From assembly GCA_029933275.1 (NCBI GenBank), contig JAOZOM010000115.1, forward strand, positions 1 to 5,932: a stretch of DNA of 5,932 nucleotides. The letters are read 5' to 3'. Both the position numbers and the translations under genes were made by a program. Numbering within the stretch: the stretch's first letter is position 1; each line of letters opens with the position of its first letter. Origin of the DNA: Anaerolineales bacterium. Its GTDB lineage: Bacteria; Chloroflexota; Anaerolineae; Anaerolineales; Villigracilaceae. The notes below the pieces were generated by a model. It was not told the origin of the DNA, searched no databases, and saw only the letters and a program-made list of their open reading frames with translations. This document shows, one piece after another, positions 5,862 through 5,932 of the stretch.

Positions 5862-5932
5862 ATGATGCAGAAAAACTTAACCATTAAAGAAATAGACGAA
5901 GTTGTCGCCGCAATTCTTTCTAAAGTAGAAAC
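5862..5932 (+). CDS. N-terminus of an unidentified protein, cut by window edge
   Basis: Two adjacent ATG codons (5862, 5865) follow AGAGG at 5855-5859. The second has the better spacing (5 nt against 2). The 23 visible codons give MMQKNLTIKEIDEVVAAILSKVE, in which Ile8, Ile11, Val14, Val15, Ile18, Leu19 and Val22 lie on one face of an amphipathic helix. This pattern resembles the N-terminal encapsulation peptides of bacterial microcompartment enzymes, for example those on propanediol-utilisation aldehyde dehydrogenases, but many unrelated proteins start with such a helix. Promoter, SD and frame make a real gene likely; its product cannot be named from this piece. Confidence 0.65.
   Translation, partial: MMQKNLTIKEIDEVVAAILSKVE

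Overview
The window most resembles a chromosomal segment of a Chloroflexota bacterium, probably Anaerolineae-like. This is an inference. It rests on the large TPR/lytic-transglycosylase lipoprotein, whose Cys is followed by a Thr/Pro/Ser-rich linker (a style common in that phylum), on the DegV and CBS proteins, and on short palindromic repeats of CACAAAG and CGCGAA type in the AT-rich spacers. No ribosomal RNA or other phylogenetic marker is present, so the assignment is soft.

Layout. (1) 1-644, minus strand: the 5' part of a gene cut by the window edge. It encodes a multi-pass membrane protein with a cytoplasmic domain that looks like a degenerate GGDEF domain. (2) 645-1707: a roughly 1 kb AT-rich spacer with no convincing full-size gene. 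It holds four inverted-repeat structures, a weak hairpin, one possible 30-residue ORF and the degV promoter. (3) 1708-2568, plus: a complete DegV/FakB-type fatty-acid-binding protein, ended by a strong intrinsic terminator at 2586-2629. (4) 2654-5077, minus: an 807-residue lipoprotein with TPR repeats and a C-terminal Slt70-type lytic transglycosylase domain, convergent with degV. (5) 5078-5279: the transglycosylase promoter, a perfect 40-bp palindrome, and the terminator of the next gene. (6) 5280-5708, minus: a 142-residue protein with two CBS domains. (7) 5709-5861: a divergent promoter region with two extended -10 elements facing away from each other. (8) 5862-5932, plus: the first 23 codons of a gene that runs off the window and begins with an amphipathic helix.

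The genes look like separate transcription units: the complete ones each have their own promoter-like and terminator-like signals, and no shared pathway is evident. The most notable points are a promoter placement that predicts a leaderless or nearly leaderless mRNA for the transglycosylase and rules out the longer TTG start; the exact 40-bp palindrome just upstream of that promoter; the GGDEF domain with its signature replaced by HDNRF; and the N-terminal helix of the last gene, which resembles microcompartment encapsulation peptides. I do not see a clear new multi-gene system in this window.
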